The position numbers and the translations under genes were made by a program. DNA of 40,417 nucleotides, from the NCBI GenBank assembly GCA_900169235.1, contig FWCC01000465.1, positions 1 to 40,417 on the forward strand, given 5' to 3'. Shown here piece by piece: positions 10,101-21,016 of this stretch (positions are counted from its first letter, which is position 1; every line of letters begins with the position of its first letter). Under the pieces are notes generated by a model. That model did not search any database and had not been told where the DNA came from. It saw only the letters and a program-made list of their open reading frames with translations. The stretch is from Zarea fungicola. Lineage: Eukaryota; Ascomycota; Sordariomycetes; Hypocreales; Cordycipitaceae.

Positions 10101-10935
10101 CACCAGCGTACCGCCAGTCCTTTGCCAAGTTGACACATTTCTCAACCGTCATACTTGAATCCTGGCTTGTACCATTTTTTAAGACACGATCATTCCCGTT
10201 GTCAACATAGCAGCCCTTTAGAGTAAAGACATTAACAGATGGGACCTGTGTGGGGCCACTGCTTGGGGCAGACGAAGCCGACGAAGAGGTTGTGATAGAT
10301 GAGCTCGCTGAAGTAGATGAGGAAGAAGTTGTTGAGGATGCGGCTGTACTAGTAACGCTTGTAGCTGGGATACTTATCGAAGACGAGGGCGGAGGCGGAG
10401 GCGGAGGCTTAGAGGTAGACGATGGGACACCACCACCTCCACAGGAATTGCTTCCACAGGCTTGGCCTGGCTGGCAAGCATTTGAGCATAGCTCCCCAAT
10501 TAAACACTTGACATTCGGAAAATCACAGCAGACAGTACCAGCTGCATAGCAACTCCCATGGCTAGGAGTTTTATTAATCAAAAAGTACAAAGAGTCAAGC
10601 CTCACTGATATCATCACTTACCAGCAAACACCATTATTATTAGGGCAAATCACCGCTTCAAGGGTATCAGGGTTCAAAGCGCACACTTTGGATCCTTGGG
10701 TAATACAGCCTCGCGTACCCTGAAAATCAACGCATTCCTCACCTACGCGGCAAACCACGTCGGCAGGGCACTTGGTGCCGGTACAGACAAAGTTTGCCGG
10801 ACAGGCGGAATCCGAACCCGATTGCCTCGCAAGTAAGCCACTCAGGGCTCTGATAATGCGGAAATTCTGAGGAATTGCATTGCAGAGAGATGCGCCAAAG
10901 AGGAGGGCCCTAAAAACTGACGTTTTAGAAACCAT
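7158..10935 (-). CDS. Secreted WSC-domain subtilisin (peptidase S8) fusion, 10 exons, 1048 aa
   Basis: Exons on the minus strand: 10935-10622, 10561-10088, 9985-9597, 9540-9485, 9409-9373, 9291-9197, 9135-9069, 9001-8345, 8273-8182, 8123-7158. All nine introns are GT-AG and every junction keeps the frame; the coding total is 3147 nt. The order is: signal peptide (about 1-20), Cys-rich chitin-binding-like region (about 45-155), Pro/Ser/Thr linker, WSC domain (about 218-300, with GCYVDN, AGVEFGRECFWGN, CSG and CGGGNRI), a helical stretch, a hydrophobic run (about 455-488), a second Ser/Thr linker, then a subtilisin domain. The catalytic triad is visible: Asp719 in VYVIDSGVD, His756 in WGHGTRMAG, Ser931 in GTSEAAAMVAG, with oxyanion Asn858 in MSSGN. 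WSC domains bind fungal or other glycans, so the enzyme probably acts at a cell wall or surface. The weakest parts are the very small exons 4-7. Confidence 0.85.
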
Positions 10936-12830
10936 GTAGTGCGGAAGCTGAGACCTTGTTGGTCCCACGAAATAGTTTAAGGTTGACCCGGCATAAAAGC
11001 TCAAGATTTACAGCCAGGCTAGGGTAGAGGTTATAAAGGAACCATAAGCAGGGCCAATAATACGAGATGAAATGTGAACGCTGCTCGTCATCGAATCATG
11101 CAAGTCTAGACTTGAGCAATAGCGCTAGCTGCCTCCACTTGCTGTTAAAACGTTGGAAGTTCATGACCAAGCCTACCCCCTAAGAATATTGCAATAATTT
11201 AAAAAGACAGTGGAAATTGATACAGAAACCATAGAATTTTATTTCCCTTTTTGGTCTTTGATAGACGGCCAACAGCCATTGCCCAACTCACTTTACTGTA
11301 GCGGCAACAAGTTAGTGCTTACCAGTACTGGGCCGTAGCTCCGAAGCAAATAAGGCTACTGTTGCAAACCCCGTCTATGGGTCTCGCAAGGAGCTACAAA
11401 GGTCAGTAGTAAAGTCAACCTCCTCCTTCCAGTATTACGCACATGACTCGTGTTGGCCTAATGCCATGCCAGTAGTACAATCAGAGCCTAGATCCAACGA
11501 CAAAGCCTATCAATGAGACTAGTAACAAGGCTAGCCCTAAGACTACTGGCACTGAGACTAACAAATAACACTAGTAACAAGCGTAAAGGTAAGGTGCGAC
11601 ACTGCATGGTATGGCCCCGTCCCACATGACTCAATGCAAGTCAACTGTTGAGCAATGTGGTAGTGTAATAGAAGTTATTGAAGCATGCTTGAGATATTTA
11701 TGGCTTTGGGCCTTTGTAGGTTGCCTCCACTGGCGAGAACCAATACTCGACCTCTTTAAGCCATGTCCAGTTCTATTTTGTTCCGTAATACTATACCCTG
11801 TCTATTTGTAGCCTGGCCATCCATTGAGCTGACGATACGTTACATAGTGTTGCGTTCGACCTGGATGCACTGCTCTACTAACGGTAAGCATAGCATCCGT
11901 TCTTTTCGACTCTGTTAAAGCCAAGTCCGGGCAGGAGGGTCGTTGGATATGTTACTCATGAGGATTCTTGAGCAATAATCCGCATGAGGTGGTGCGGCAG
12001 CACTCGGGCGGGCATCCCACAGGAGTCCATACACTAAGTTTTTGAAACGCTGAGGCGCTACGAGGAAGACTTATCGGCCGGTGGATGGCGAAAGAAAAAA
12101 CACTTGTCGGTCAGGTACCTTGCCAGTGTATCAGACCAGCGCTAGATGGAGAGTCTAACAGTCAAAGGCACACAATTTGATAGATGTAGTTTTCGCTTTC
12201 ATTTTCTCTGCTGCGTACAGGCCTCGGCGCCACGAGTTGGATTCCTATACTGAAATCCGAGTCTAAATGCTTACGCAGAATGAAAATAACTTTTACCATG
12301 ACTGCTTTCTTTTATTCTGACTCGCTATGAAAAATAAATTGCTGTTGCAAGGCGAGAGCCTCGTATTCGAAAACAGAAATAGGGCGTAGAGAACGAGCCT
12401 TGCTTATCATCGTTGTTTACCCTGCATACTTACTCTATGCGGTATGACTTCACATATTCTAGCCCGCCCATTGGTTTCCGGACTCTAGCTCTATTTCAGT
12501 TCGTTGTCGGCATTTTGTCAGCGCTAGAAATTGGGGCCACAATTGTCGGATTTACGCATGTCGACGCAATTTCGTCCTTCACGATGACCAGTTCGAGTTT
12601 TGGTCTGTTATGCCTCTCTGACTCAGTAACCTTGTCTCTGGCAAACTTCTGGATTGGAGGGGCTAAGGAATGGGTAAGCTTTTGTTGTAAGTCGGAAGCG
12701 GTGGGCGCTCAAAAGCCGGCTGGCCCCTTTGCAGGCGCGCAGCACAAATGTAGGAAAGCTGCTCTTCATAATTAGAGCGCATCGTCACTTCCTGCAGTCA
12801 ACTCTGCAGAAAAATTCCTCTGGTGTCATC
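10936..12830. other. Divergent intergenic region between WSC-subtilisin and GH105 genes
   Basis: This is about 1.9 kb shared upstream DNA of two secreted-enzyme genes transcribed away from each other. Both promoters must lie here. A short ACTAGTAACAAG motif occurs twice (about 11519 and 11570). Open frames at 11611-11811 and 12413-12775 lack recognisable content. The latter overlaps the GH105 upstream region and looks fortuitous. Confidence 0.5.
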
Positions 12831-15800
12831 ATGTTGCCCATCTTCACCTTGGGCCTACTGGCAGTCACCAGCGCAGCCAAGGATGTCTCGGTCAAATTTG
12901 ACCTCAGGGATATCATGGCTAGGGCGGCCGATGCCAAGGCGGATAGTGTTGGATTTGATGTTTACAAGGCCGCCGAGGTCATGATACGCAAGGCCGGTCA
13001 GTCTTGGGAATGGGGTACATCCGCCGAGGCTCTCCTGGAACTTTATAACCCAGAGTTGTCTGTATTTAGTGCCAACGCGTTCCCTGACGGCAAGATTCCT
13101 CGCGCGGATCCAGACACTTTAGCCTTAAAGTATGCACGGCAATTCATCAACACAAACTCGGACGTCTTCACTGGCAACTCTGCTGCTGGCGACCCAGCAT
13201 CGCTCGGCGTTTCCGCCTTACTTCTTGGCCAGAGCGCAAGCAAGTATATCGACGCCTCCAATCGTCAGGGGGACTACCTGCTCAAAACAGTGCCAAAATA
13301 CTCCAATGGAGCCATATCTCACCGTCCAGACGTGGCAGAGCTATGGGCTGACAATGTTGCCATGTCATTTCCTTTCCGTATGGTTCAATATAGCCCCCTT
13401 GGTCAGAAAGACACTAACTCGGTATAGTGGCATACCTTGCGGTACAGAGAAATGATGTCTCTCTCATGTCTGAAACAGTGAGACAGATTGGCCTCTATCG
13501 TGATGTATTAAAGGGCGGCGACCTTAACTGGCGTCATATTATCGGTCCGCAGTCGCAAGACGAAGGGCTATGGTCAACTGGTAATGGCTGGGCCATCTTT
13601 GGTATGGTACGCGTTTTGCACACTCTGCAGAAGTGGCCTTCTTCATCAAATGCTCTTCAATCTCAATCTGGGCAGCTCAAGCAGTGGATCAAGGAGATTC
13701 TTGACGGTGCTATGCTATCAGGCGCCCAGGATGGGTTGCTTCACAACTATCTAAACCAGGGTGACTGGTTTGGAGAGATTTCTGGAACTGCCTTATTGTC
13801 TGCCATGGCCTATCGAATGGCTGTTAATGATCCAGGTGAGCTACCCGTTTTCAGCAACATGACCAAAGATTGATGTGCATGATCTGACCGCCGCAGGAAT
13901 GTTTGGACAAAAGTACATTAGCTGGGCAGACGGCTACCGCAAGGCTGTGGGACGGCACCAGGGAGGTGATGGTGTGTTTTCGCCTGCTGTTGATCCATAT
14001 GACTGGCACAGCCGCACAGAGTACAGGTCGGGATCAGCCGAGGGCCAAGCATTCACCGTCCTGCTTTATGCGGCCTACCGAGATTGCGTGGGTGCCAATG
14101 TTTGCGAGCCGCCCGCCAAGCCTACCACCGTATCGCACCCGGGCATCGGGCCGTATGAAATATTGACGGTGCTCAACGCTCCCATCAGCCGCATCACCTT
14201 TACATCCATGCCGGATCCAACGGGCACGGTGTGTGGCTCTGTTCAGAGCTGTGATGACGATGGCTGCGATGGAGGCTACCTCGGCGACGTCAAGTACCCT
14301 ACCTGCAGGGGCGGCAGCAAGAAGGGGTGCCGTTGCAAGGCTACGGATCGCACGTGCGGAAATATGGCCTCGTGTGCGGATCATGGCTGCAACGGATCTT
14401 TTAACGGGCTGGGAAATGTCGCGTATCCAGTTTGCACTGGCAATTTTGAAGGATGCAAATGTAAGCCCACCGACGACACTTGCGGTCCCAGGCAGTCTTG
14501 CGAAAAGAACGACTGCCATGGCTCCTTCAACGGACTTGGCAATGTCGAGTACGCGCAGTGCACCGTCAACTTCAAGGGGTGCAAATGTGAGCCTGATCTT
14601 ACAACTACTTGCGGAGACCACGCTTGGTGTGACCAGAATGGCTGCAACGGATCCTTTGATGGGCTAGGAAATGTGAGATGGGGTAAATGCACAGGTAACT
14701 TCAAGGGTTGCGACTGCAAGGCAGTGCCGGCGACCTGTGGCCCCAGACAGTCTTGTGAGAAGAATGGGTGCCATGGCTCATTTGATGGGCTAGGCAATGT
14801 CCCATTCGCAACATGTCGAGGCAATTTTGAAGGATGTGAGTGTGAGCCTGATCTTACAGCTACTTGCGGGCAGCACGCCTCGTGCGACGACAACGGTTGC
14901 GACGGGTCCTTTGACGGTCTCGGGAACGTGGGATTTGCCAAGTGTAGGGGCAACTTTAGGGGCTGCGATTGCAAGGCCACAGAGCGAACGTGTGGCAGTC
15001 CGCAGAGCTGCGGCATGAACAGGTGTGATGGCTCTTTCGACGGCCTTGGAAATGTGCGCTACGCCACCTGCAGGACCAACTTCCGGGACTGCAGATGCAT
15101 AGCCGACCGTGGGACATGCGGTCCACCACAACCTTGCGATAAAAACGGTTGCGATGGCAGGGCGAGATCGGATGGCAAGTCTTACTGCACTGGCAACTTC
15201 TTAGGTTGCGAATGCAATGGTCCTCAAGTAGGTTTTCTACGCTCGGACAAACTTGACCACTATGAATAAGCCCTTTAATACTAACGGCCGCTTACAGCCA
15301 ACTAAACCCCCGCAGACTCCAGAAAACCCACACGGGACAAACTTGGTATACGATTATTATTGGCTTCATACTGAGAAATGTTTATTAACTATTTCTAGTG
15401 GATCAACTCTGGATGTGTGTTGGTGAATGGCTCTCCTCGCTGTAATGGGGACGCGGGTCACATATCAGCCGTCTACCAGTCTTTCTATCGTAAGTGTAGA
15501 GTAAGCTAAATACGATTTAGCTTATATACTAACATTGCATTTTAAAGACGTCGACGCAAACCAGGGCGATTATAGTACTGCCACAATCCTGGCCAGGTTT
15601 GATACAAACCAGTGGTACGCTTCTGAGCTCCCACCTGGTTGTCAGCTAAATGCGCGCTGGCCACGTTGGTATGGCGATGTATTCTTTGGTGCAGATAATT
15701 GCTTGTATGATGCGTCGGGTAACCGAATTGACAACCAGTGCTGTGGCACACCAGATTCATCCCATAGCGGCTCAACTATCAATCCATGGCGGGATCCTCG

Positions 15801-16098
15801 ACCTGCTGGGTCGTGTCAAAGAACGCCATTTGGTGTTGGTGTCCATTTTGAGGTTTATATAAAGGGCTGGGTCACTGATGGCGGAGCAAGACTCTGGAAG
15901 GAAGTTGGAGGTTGTGGTGCGCTCACTGACAAGAAATTCGGCTGGAATCACGATATCGAGGTCGACGGGTCGTTTGCCAACATTGGGTCCTATCAGGCCG
16001 AATACCTAATGGGCTTCAACCTCCCACTCACATTTAAGACGGGCTGCGTTGGGAGGGCCATGGTCAGCGCCGGAGCGCCAGCAGGAAGCTACTGCTAA
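12831..16098 (+). CDS. Secreted GH105-type hydrolase with eight 6-Cys repeats and a C-terminal domain, 6 exons, 991 aa
   Basis: Exons: 12831-13377, 13428-13835, 13897-15227, 15298-15345, 15399-15489, 15548-16098. All introns are GT-AG and frames join cleanly (2976 nt). Residues 1-16 form a signal peptide (MLPIFTLGLLAVTSA). Residues about 40-400 match the GH105/GH88 unsaturated glycuronyl hydrolase fold: ELWADNVAMSFPFLAYLAV, then GLWSTGNGWAIFGMVRVL, then YDWHSRTEYRSGSAEGQAF. This family removes unsaturated uronic acids from rhamnogalacturonan or related lyase products outside the cell. Residues about 431-759 are eight tandem repeats of about 41 residues, each with a six-cysteine pattern and a G-S-F-D-G-L-G-N-V core. 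After a Pro-rich linker, exons 5-6 encode an unrecognised domain of about 215 residues rich in Cys, Trp and Gly. The repeats and last domain may bind glycan (inference). The alternative is two adjacent genes, but the phased introns argue for one. Confidence 0.82.
14232..15220 (+). repeat. Eight in-frame tandem Cys-rich repeats inside the GH105 fusion gene
   Basis: Units start near residues 431, 471, 513, 555, 597, 640, 681 and 723. The consensus is T-C-G, four residues, C, three or four residues, G-C-x-G-S-F-D-G-L-G-N-V, then C, N-F, G-C-x-C. Units 3 and 5 are nearly the same (TCGPRQSCEKN start, CEPDLT end), and units 4 and 6 resemble each other. This suggests that a two-unit block was duplicated. 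The last unit is shorter and lacks the core. Confidence 0.85.
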
Positions 16099-16571
16099 AA
16101 TATAGTGTAGCACGAGTTTTTACAGGTCTATAAAAAGCTGTGTTATAAGGAGCAATAATGAGACAAGCCGAGGCGCGCGGTGGCCTGGCAAAGCGGAGCA
16201 GATCCTAGTGAATAAAAAAGCAGGCACCTTTGGGCTTGGCGGGAGCACAGGACCGGCTGACGAGGGGCGACTCACAAGAGGGTGTTTGGTGGGTGGTGGC
16301 GTCTGGTCGGCGCAGGATCCATGCATACTGCTTAGATAGAGCTACAATTTCTTCACTGCCCATGTGTAGAGAATACAGACTTGTTGGCCCATCCATCTTG
16401 AATATACAAATCTCCGTAAGTCTCAGGTCTCTTTGCCCACACTGTTCTGGTCTCTGTTCGCAACTTTGGGAGCAGGCCTCCACTGTTCTAAAGACAGTCA
16501 GCCCTGGCTCGACCGGAAAGTCAGAGTAGCAGCGCCGTTGGCTACGGAGCTATCCAGAGGCCTCTTGCACA
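16099..16571. other. Intergenic, GH105 fusion to HET gene
   Basis: This is a 473 bp stretch holding the 3' end of the GH105 fusion gene and the upstream region of the HET gene on the same strand. Nothing else is recognised. Confidence 0.5.
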
Positions 16572-18620
16572 ATGGAACGCCCAGGCGTCATTGGCGTAAA
16601 GGTAAACATGATGGAGTTGAAGGAATGCGATCTATGCCTCCCGTGCTCAAGCATGGTGGGTACAGTAAAGCACTCATCCTCGCAGCCTGTTCACCGCAGA
16701 ACGTACGGTTCGCTACAATCCTCAAGTATTCCATGTCCTATTTGTCCCTTTATACTTTCACTATATCCAGATTGGACAGCCCCAACAGGCCCATATGCAA
16801 CCTTGGAGGGTAATGTCTGGAGTTCTGAGGGTCAACCTTTTGTTGAGATCTCATTGGAGGCAGCGCAAAGAATGCAAACTGGTATAACATGGACATTTTG
16901 GAACGCAACGTTAATAAACAAAAATCCTTCACTCGAATTTGTCACTTACTTTACACTTGTGGTACACCAGTCGGAGGGTAAGAAAGAGAGTGAGCAGCAG
17001 TGAAAGCAAGTGGTACGGCGCTAACCGTATTCTCTAATAGAGTCAGGCTCATTCTTACCGGTTTGGACCAGTCCATCAACAACATTTGAACAAAAGCTCA
17101 TACAGATTCGCACATGGATGCATGATTGCTGTTCTGGGAAAGGGCACGATGAATGCCGACCAATTCCTTTCGCCCCCTCCCGGCTCCTCACCGTCGGTCT
17201 AGATGGCAGGCCGTGCAGATTGGTGCAGCAAACTTCGACAGCAGCGCCATCTGATTATGCGACTCTCAGCTATTGTTGGGGCAGTTCACTTCCGCTGCGC
17301 ACCACGAAGGATAACCTTGCTTCATTTACTCAGGAGATAGCGCTAGAGCTCATGCCAACAACATTTGTTGACGCTATCCACTTGTGTAGGGGTCTTGGCA
17401 TTCCCCATATCTGGATTGATGCACTATGCATTGTGCAAGATAATGAGGAAGAGTGGCAAATCGAAGCAGCTCATATGTCAAAAATCTACCGAGGTAGTCA
17501 GTTGACTATCACTGCTGCTCAGTCATCGGACAGTTCGCACGGGTGCTTTCCCTCTAACAAGAGTAACACGGAGGAGGGCCAGCTTCTTTTCCGAACCAAG
17601 CTGAACAATGCAGACGGTTCTAATATCCTCGTCCGCGTCTACCGAAAGGACATCAGGAATGTCGCCATGTCTGGCAGCATCATCAGCACGCGTGGCTGGA
17701 CGTTACAGGAGCAGCTGCTGTCCTCTAGGAATGTATTTTGCTGGAACTACGACATTCACTGGAAATGCCAGGTCAGTTATCAAACGCAAACTGGACTGCT
17801 TTTTGACTCAACCGAGTTCTCTAGCACCATCGACTCCATACTTCCACGGCGGGGTCTGCAGCTACGGGACTGCGAATCGCGTGCAACCTGGCGACGGATC
17901 ATCGAAGGCTATTCGCGGCGCAATTTCACCTACCTTGACGACCGGCTTCCGGCAATTTCAGGCATAATGGATTACTTTGCGACTGCATTGAGTGATGCAC
18001 CGATCCTAGGGCTCTGGGCCAATTCGTTCGCAAGGGATCTCGCCTGGTTGCGCGGTGGTGGTGAGCCGCAATTACTGAACACATCAAAGATTCCCAGCTG
18101 GAGCTGGTTTGCCTGCCGCGGCTGCGTGTTGTACAATATTGGTAACAAGTACCAGAAAGAGCAAGAACAGCCGGTCAAGGATGATGTTAAACTTTTGAGC
18201 TGGGCTGTTGAATGGCATGGCACAGCCTATACGTCTCCCCCAACACTTGCTTCGGTCCGTGTCAAGGGCTCTGTGCGGGAAATTCCTATACGACCATTTC
18301 CCGAAGGCAACACGTTTATCCCGCCATATTTGCAAGTTTTGGATGAAGACTTGAAATCTACGCCGAGGACTAGAATACCCTGGCGATGCGCCGGTCGATT
18401 TGATGCTAGTGACGAGGCCGGGCCAGCAACACACCCATGTCTACTTTTATTTTCCCAGACACGCCCATCTAGCCCAGGATATATCTATGAGACTTTCCTA
18501 ATTCTAAAGAAAATTAAAGGAGATCCCCCGGAAAGATATATACGTGTGGGTCTGGCCAAAATATGGGGGCAGTTTCCCACGTTCGATCGAGCCAAGACCA
18601 TGTCCCTGATCTTGGCCTGA
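16572..18620 (+). CDS. HET-domain (heterokaryon incompatibility) protein, 2 exons, 661 aa
   Basis: Exons 16572-16977 and 17041-18620 are joined over a 63-nt intron with a CTAAC branch site; the frame is kept. Residues 18-60 carry paired cysteines (CDLCLPC, then CPICPF) as in the N-terminal leader of many fungal HET proteins. The HET domain spans about 208-365. It has its three usual blocks: YATLSYCWGS, then FVDAIHLCRGLGIPHIWIDALCI-type sequence with EAAHMSKIYRGSQLTITAA, then STRGWTLQEQLLS. The rest is the usual variable C-terminal region with DRLPAISGI and PSWSWFA. HET proteins trigger cell death after fusion of unlike hyphae (established). The partner here is unknown. No transmembrane segment or NACHT/NB-ARC domain is seen. 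It lies 10.7 kb from the TPR-CHAT gene, which may be chance. Confidence 0.93.
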
Positions 18621-19115
18621 GATGACAAGATTCATGCTACATGTCTCACTTTTTATATCTAATAGGTTTCTGGAGAAACCGTGGTACTTTATTTGCTCTG
18701 GCATCTCCAAATCTTTTACGTACCATCTCCACCACAGCATTGTGTAACCAGGCTTTACACCTAACATGAACACTCACAACGTTACGGGGTTGAGTCATCT
18801 ATTAAAATGAAATGGAGGCCCTATCTTTTTATAATTTATTCTAATAAATTTGGAAAGTTATTATTGAAGAAAATAGGCCCGTTTCATTAAGTAGTAGCCT
18901 TGAAAGATGGGCCAAGTGGTGATTAAAGGTATAAAAGTGAAGTGAGCGGCGAAAGCTCTGGGTTGTACTTCAAACAGCGAGGCGAGCCCTTGGTGCCGCC
19001 GCCAAACTCGGACGAAAAGGCCATGCCACTGAGATGATAATAAAGAAACTGTTCCTCATATCTTGATTTCACTCATTCATCGACTACAAAGCTGACTGCA
19101 ATGCTCCAAATAGAC
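18621..19115. other. Convergent intergenic, HET gene to esterase gene
   Basis: This 495 bp stretch receives the 3' ends of both neighbours. An AT-rich segment at about 18800-18900 could hold polyadenylation signals. No gene is seen. Confidence 0.5.
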
Positions 19116-21016
19116 TCAACTGTCTAAAAATTCAGCCCTTTGCCAATAGTCACATCTACTATTCCTCGCATCATCCACAGCAGTCCCCGTACCTTCTGGC
19201 CCAAACGTATTAATCTTTCCGGCCTCTCCATACACTGGCCACTCCGGCAATGGATTCTGACCTTTTCTTTTATTTGGATTGCCTGTCATTGCAAATCTTG
19301 TAAAATACCACTGCATCTGTTGAGCCAGCGCCGGGTACGGAATCGGGTGATATGCCGAACCATCCCAGAATGTGTAATCCACGTCCTGCGCATGCGCCGC
19401 AGGAAACACCTGAAACCGGTAGTTCCAAGTGTTGCCCCCTTGCGCGACCGCCAGATACCTTGTATTGCACACAAAAATCATCTCCGCCACCAACAGCGCC
19501 GCGCGGTCCCTCTCATTCTGGTACAAGCCGGTCTGGCCGGGCGGCGGATACACGGCGCTGAGCATGTAGTCGACATCGCTGTCCTTGACGTGCGGGAGCA
19601 GAATCTTAATGGCGGCCACCGCCTTATCCGTCGTGTCTACAGTCTGCGGGATGAAGAAATACGTCTCGTTAAAGTTGTGGCCGGCCATGACCCGCACGGA
19701 GCGGTCCAGCCTGCCCTCCCGGAGCAGCACGCCGGGAAGCTTGGTGATGTAGTCGCCGTCCACCGTCGGCCCAAACGTGTACAAGAACTCTGGGGAATCA
19801 AAAATCACCTGCTCGTTGATTCTTTGCAGTGTCTCGGTGTCCAGGGTTCGCAGGTCGGCGACGCTCGTAATCTGGTGGCCCGTGATGTTGGTGCCGGTGG
19901 CGCGAACCCGGTCCCAGACTGCCTTGGTGTCAATGTCAATCATGAAGGCGGGACTCTGGGCAATGGCCTGCGCGAATGGCGCCTTTTGGGCGCCGCCGTG
20001 GGCAGTCACATGAAACATGATGCTCGAGCCTCCGCCGGATTCGCCCATGACGGTGATGCGGTTTGCATCGCCTCCAAATAGGTGAATGTTCTTTTTGATC
20101 CTAACAGAATCCTTCTCGTCAGCGGTTTTTTCGCAGTCATTGATAGCTTCCCGTTGCGAGTAATCGGCTTTTCTTACCACTGAAAGGCTAGGGCCTGATC
20201 CAGAATGGCAACATTTGGAGTGGCACCGTCCACGTCATTCAAGAACCCGAATAAGCCCAGTCGGTAATTCAAAGCAACGTATACAACCCCATCGTCACCG
20301 TCACTCTGTGAGCGAGCAAGGAGCCCAGACGGGCTGTAGTAGCCCGTGCCTCGCTGGCCTGGTTCCTTGTCAGCTTGGCTTGTCAAGATGTGAGATGTCT
20401 ACTTACCGAACACGAATCCGCCTCCATGGATCCATACCAAGACGGGAGCTGTGGTAAGCTGTTAGCATCGACACTGTACGTGTTGTGGTTGCGCGCACCT
20501 TTACTGCGGCTCCTTCTTTCCCAGATCGTCTGAGGCACAGAAACATCTACCAGCAAGCAATCCTCCGTATTGGCAGGGTTGCTGTTTTGCTGCTGGCGTA
20601 GCTCTTCTAAAGTTACATTCGCGGCGGTCGCAGTGGCGCTCAAGCTCCATTCAGGCGTGCCTTGAGGGCATTGAAGCGAGAGGCTGCCGCCGTCCGTGAT
20701 GGTGCGGTTAACTGTGAAAGGGGCAACGGCAGGTCGAAACCTGTACTTGCCAAGAGGCGGCTCAGAGTATCGAATTCCATTAAAAGAGTAATATTTTCCA
20801 GTTTGCTGGACCAATTAGTTTCAGGATTGTTTGACCTCAGTGTCGTTGGGCTGGTTGGCATGGTTTGTATGTCAAACGGCTTACATTATATGTTGCTCTA
20901 TGTCGTGTATATCCTAAATCAACAACTGGAAGGTTTTCAGAAGCGTCATTCGGAGCAGTGCCAGTCGCAGCGCTGCAAACCAGCCACGCTGCAATGAGCC
21001 GAATCCAGAGGCGCAT
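19116..21016 (-). CDS. Secreted type-B carboxylesterase, 5 exons, 548 aa
   Basis: Exons on the minus strand: 21016-20885, 20805-20499, 20448-20407, 20358-20178, 20100-19116. Introns are 79, 50, 48 and 77 nt, all GT-AG, and the coding total is 1647 nt in one frame. The first exon encodes a signal peptide (MRLWIRLIAAWLVCSAATG). The rest is a complete alpha/beta-hydrolase of the carboxylesterase type-B family: YYSFNGIRYSEPPLG near the N-terminus, oxyanion motif HGGGF at 154-158, LNYRLGLFGFL, and the nucleophile Ser242 in GESGGGS. The region after AGHNFNETYFF and the His in FPAAHAQDVDYTFW fit the acid/His part. Usual family length is 520-580 residues, so nothing is missing. The substrate cannot be told; fungal relatives act on lipids, cinnamoyl esters or xenobiotic esters. 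It is transcribed towards the HET gene. Confidence 0.93.

Noticed and set aside
10250..10549. Plus-strand frame rich in Glu/Asp/Gly opposite the WSC-subtilisin gene
   Set aside because: It is the mirror of the Ser/Thr/Pro linker codons on the minus strand.
12413..12775. 120-codon frame upstream of the GH105 gene
   Set aside because: It contains no recognisable domain, its first codon is not ATG, and it overlaps the upstream region of a well supported gene.
14034..15131. Several long minus-strand frames opposite the Cys-repeat array
   Set aside because: They are periodic shadows of the tandem repeats; they carry no start context or domain of their own.
15535..16098. A separate small gene at the end of the GH105 locus
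   Set aside because: The first codon is not ATG. The exon joins in frame to upstream exons through GT-AG introns, so I treat it as the last exon of the fusion gene.
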